From positions 1-64,000 of the forward strand of contig NZ_JAIOKB010000008.1 of the NCBI RefSeq assembly GCF_019898765.1: a stretch of 64,000 bases of DNA, in the 5' to 3' direction. Positions 58,689-64,000 of the stretch are shown here, one piece after another. Numbering within the stretch: the stretch's first letter is position 1; each line of letters starts with the position of its first letter. Below the pieces are notes generated by a model. It was given only the letters and a program-made list of their open reading frames with translations. It was not told where the DNA came from and did no database searches. Source of the stretch: Sphingomonas yunnanensis (GTDB lineage Bacteria; Pseudomonadota; Alphaproteobacteria; Sphingomonadales; Sphingomonadaceae). A program made the position numbers and the translations under genes.

Positions 58689-59888
58689 TCAGCGCAGGAC
58701 CGGCTCGCCGTGCGGCCGCGCGCCGAGCGTCTCGTGCATCCGCAGCGGGCCGTCGAGCCAGAAGGGTGCCAGCTTCGCCGCGCCGGCGCGCTCCACGCCC
58801 ACCGCGAACGCCGCCGCGCTCTGCGCCTCCCCCGCGCCGCTGACATAACGCACGTCCACCGCGGCGACGGGCACGAACATCGCGCGCCCGCCCATGTCGA
58901 TCGGCCGGATCGCCGCGCGCGGCAGCGTCAGGAGCAGCGGGATCATGCGACCGTCGCCCGGTGCGAGCGCGAACGGCGGTATCGCGGCCCGGATACGCGG
59001 CTCGGCGAAGAGCGCGTCGAGCTCGGCCTGTTGGTCGCGGTGCGCACTCAGTAGCCGCGCGGCGACGTGTATCGCCCCCGCCGGCACGTCGCCGGTGTTG
59101 ACGATCTCCAGCTCGGCATCGAGCGTCGCGGTGAGCAGGTTGATCCCGCCGCGCCGCGGGCGCAGCGCCACGGTCAATCGGGCGCGCGGTGTCGCGGCGG
59201 CGGGCGCTGCCGGGGCGGAGTTGCTCGGCACGGGGGCGACGGGTGATGCCGACTCCGAGGCGGGCGGCCGGTGCGTGCGCGGCTCCGCTGTGGGCGGGGA
59301 GACCGCGACCTCAACGGCGTCCACGCCGCGCCGTCCCTTGCGCCGTCGCTGCCAGAGCAGCAGCACGACCCCGGCAAGCACGACGAGCCCGCCCGCGATC
59401 AGCCAGTCCGCCCGCCACGGCGCCGCCGGCGGAGCGGAGGCGGGCGGAGGCACTGGTACGATGCCGGTCGCCGCGGCGGTCGGCGACCCCGCCGGCGACG
59501 GTGTCCCGACCGAAGCCGCGATGGCCGGTGTCGCCGACGGACTCGGCGCGGCGACCGGCGTCGCGACGGCGGCCGGCGTCGGCGTCGGCGTCGACGTGGC
59601 ACGTGGCGCCGCCCTAACGGCGATGTGCGGCGTCGCACTCGCTCGCGGCGCCGGCGCGGGCGTCACCCGGGCCGTGGGGATGGGACGCGGCGTGGGCGCG
59701 GCTCGGATCGGCGCGACCACGGCGGGCGCGTTCGGCGCGCCGGGGCCCGGCGGCAGCGACCAACCGATCGGCGGCGGCACCGCCGAGTCGCCCGGCGGGA
59801 CAGTGGTGACCGGCGCCGGCGTCGCTTGTTGCGCCGACGCGGGTGGAGCGAACGGCACGGCCGCCAGCAAGGCAAGGAGGTTACGCAT
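58689..59888 (-). CDS. Pro/Thr/Ala-rich membrane protein between rplL and rpoB
   Basis: 399 aa. Signal peptide (about 1-20, ends ASAQ); a long Pro/Thr/Ala/Ser-rich region to about 160 (for example TPTPTPAAVATPV); one membrane segment (about 162-180) followed by RRRKGRRG; a second low-complexity linker; then a folded-looking domain from about 235 (LTVALRPRRGGINLLTATLDAELEIVNTG ... MGGRAMFVPVAAVDVRYV), which by charge rule is cytoplasmic. No family named with confidence. ATG at 59888, or 59894, both lacking a strong ribosome binding site. It lies antisense between two universally linked genes. Confidence 0.7.
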   Translation of the reverse strand: MRNLLALLAAVPFAPPASAQQATPAPVTTVPPGDSAVPPPIGWSLPPGPGAPNAPAVVAPIRAAPTPRPIPTARVTPAPAPRASATPHIAVRAAPRATSTPTPTPAAVATPVAAPSPSATPAIAASVGTPSPAGSPTAAATGIVPVPPPASAPPAAPWRADWLIAGGLVVLAGVVLLLWQRRRKGRRGVDAVEVAVSPPTAEPRTHRPPASESASPVAPVPSNSAPAAPAAATPRARLTVALRPRRGGINLLTATLDAELEIVNTGDVPAGAIHVAARLLSAHRDQQAELDALFAEPRIRAAIPPFALAPGDGRMIPLLLTLPRAAIRPIDMGGRAMFVPVAAVDVRYVSGAGEAQSAAAFAVGVERAGAAKLAPFWLDGPLRMHETLGARPHGEPVLR

Positions 59889-59968
59889 GAACATCGGCGC
59901 ATGCGCTACCGCGCTCACGGACGAGGTCAACCGCCCTGCCCCCTTGCCGCGGCGTCGCCCCCGCCCGG

Positions 59969-59997
59969 TTGACGCTCCAACACGACGAGCCTATATC
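59969..59997 (+). promoter_or_regulatory. Promoter of rpoB
   Basis: TTGACG (59969-59974), exactly 17 nt, TATATC (59992-59997). This near-consensus sigma70-type promoter lies 179 nt before the rpoB ATG. It shows that rpoB can be transcribed on its own here, apart from rplJL. Confidence 0.7.
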
Positions 59998-60175
59998 CCG
60001 GTCACTTCCTTCGATCTCGGGACATGGCACGCCGTCGCGCAGCGAGTCATACGTATGGGTCGAGGGGTTCAGGACGCTGAAGGTCGCCGTCTCCCGCTCG
60101 CCGGGATAAGACGCGCGGCCTTTCGCCGTTCGGTCCCATGCGCCCGTATTTCTGGCTGACGAGGCACACGCTCCT

Positions 60176-64000
<3,825 letters not shown>

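Overview
The window is high-GC chromosomal DNA from an alphaproteobacterium, most likely a Sphingomonas or close sphingomonad. This rests on the RpoB and L7/L12 sequences, an L10-leader-type RNA, a PEP-CTERM exosortase substrate, a KaiC/histidine-kinase pair, and many short palindromic intergenic repeats of a kind common in sphingomonad genomes. I see no tRNA, rRNA, CRISPR, transposase, integrase or prophage. Genes are tightly packed, with many 1-4 nt start/stop overlaps and frequent GTG or TTG starts.

Layout. 1-3.7 kb: the edge of a minus-strand gene, a COG4705 membrane protein, an exported beta-rich protein, and a Ser/Thr-type metallophosphoesterase coupled to a one-TM protein. 3.9-4.8 kb: an NmrA-like reductase whose ribosome binding site lies in an 11-bp hairpin. 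4.9-9.9 kb: a MarR regulator and a four-part efflux system (FUSC pump, DUF1656, HlyD adaptor, NodT outer-membrane factor). 10.2-14.7 kb (minus): a VirJ/AcvB-like hydrolase and a three-subunit molybdenum hydroxylase (2Fe-2S, FAD with an added Cys insert, Mo subunit; PaoABC-like). 15-19.5 kb: a glutamine amidotransferase, a WYL regulator, a GST, DUF2231, a sorbosone-dehydrogenase-like lipoprotein and a 59-aa helix-turn-helix-like protein. 19.5-28.3 kb: a TIM-barrel isomerase-like protein, then a fused 5-oxoprolinase followed by the membrane pair DUF969/DUF979 and DUF2891 (a probable pyroglutamate module), then PEBP and DUF3429.

29.7-42.5 kb is an L-fucose island. A seven-gene operon encodes an SGNH esterase, GH29 alpha-L-fucosidase, FucP symporter, lactonase, fucose dehydrogenase (AKR), 2-keto-3-deoxyfuconate dehydrogenase (SDR) and mutarotase. 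It is followed by a convergent BKACE-family enzyme, a GH31 glycosidase, an IclR regulator and L-fuconate dehydratase. Together these cover the oxidative fucose route except the last step: no FAH-family hydrolase is present, and the BKACE enzyme is the obvious candidate to stand in.

42.7-57 kb: a KaiC-like ATPase translationally coupled to a hybrid histidine kinase, several small membrane proteins, a CobB-type sirtuin, a PEP-CTERM protein, phenylalanine hydroxylase, DUF2459, pirin, an SBF-like transporter with a divergent LysR gene, and a large PhoX phosphatase with a PHO-box promoter. 57-64 kb: the rplJ-rplL unit with its leader RNA, an opposite-strand Pro/Thr/Ala-rich membrane protein, and rpoB (3' end outside the window) with its own consensus-like promoter.

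Intergenic spaces over 200 bp mostly hold palindromic repeats; these are listed individually.
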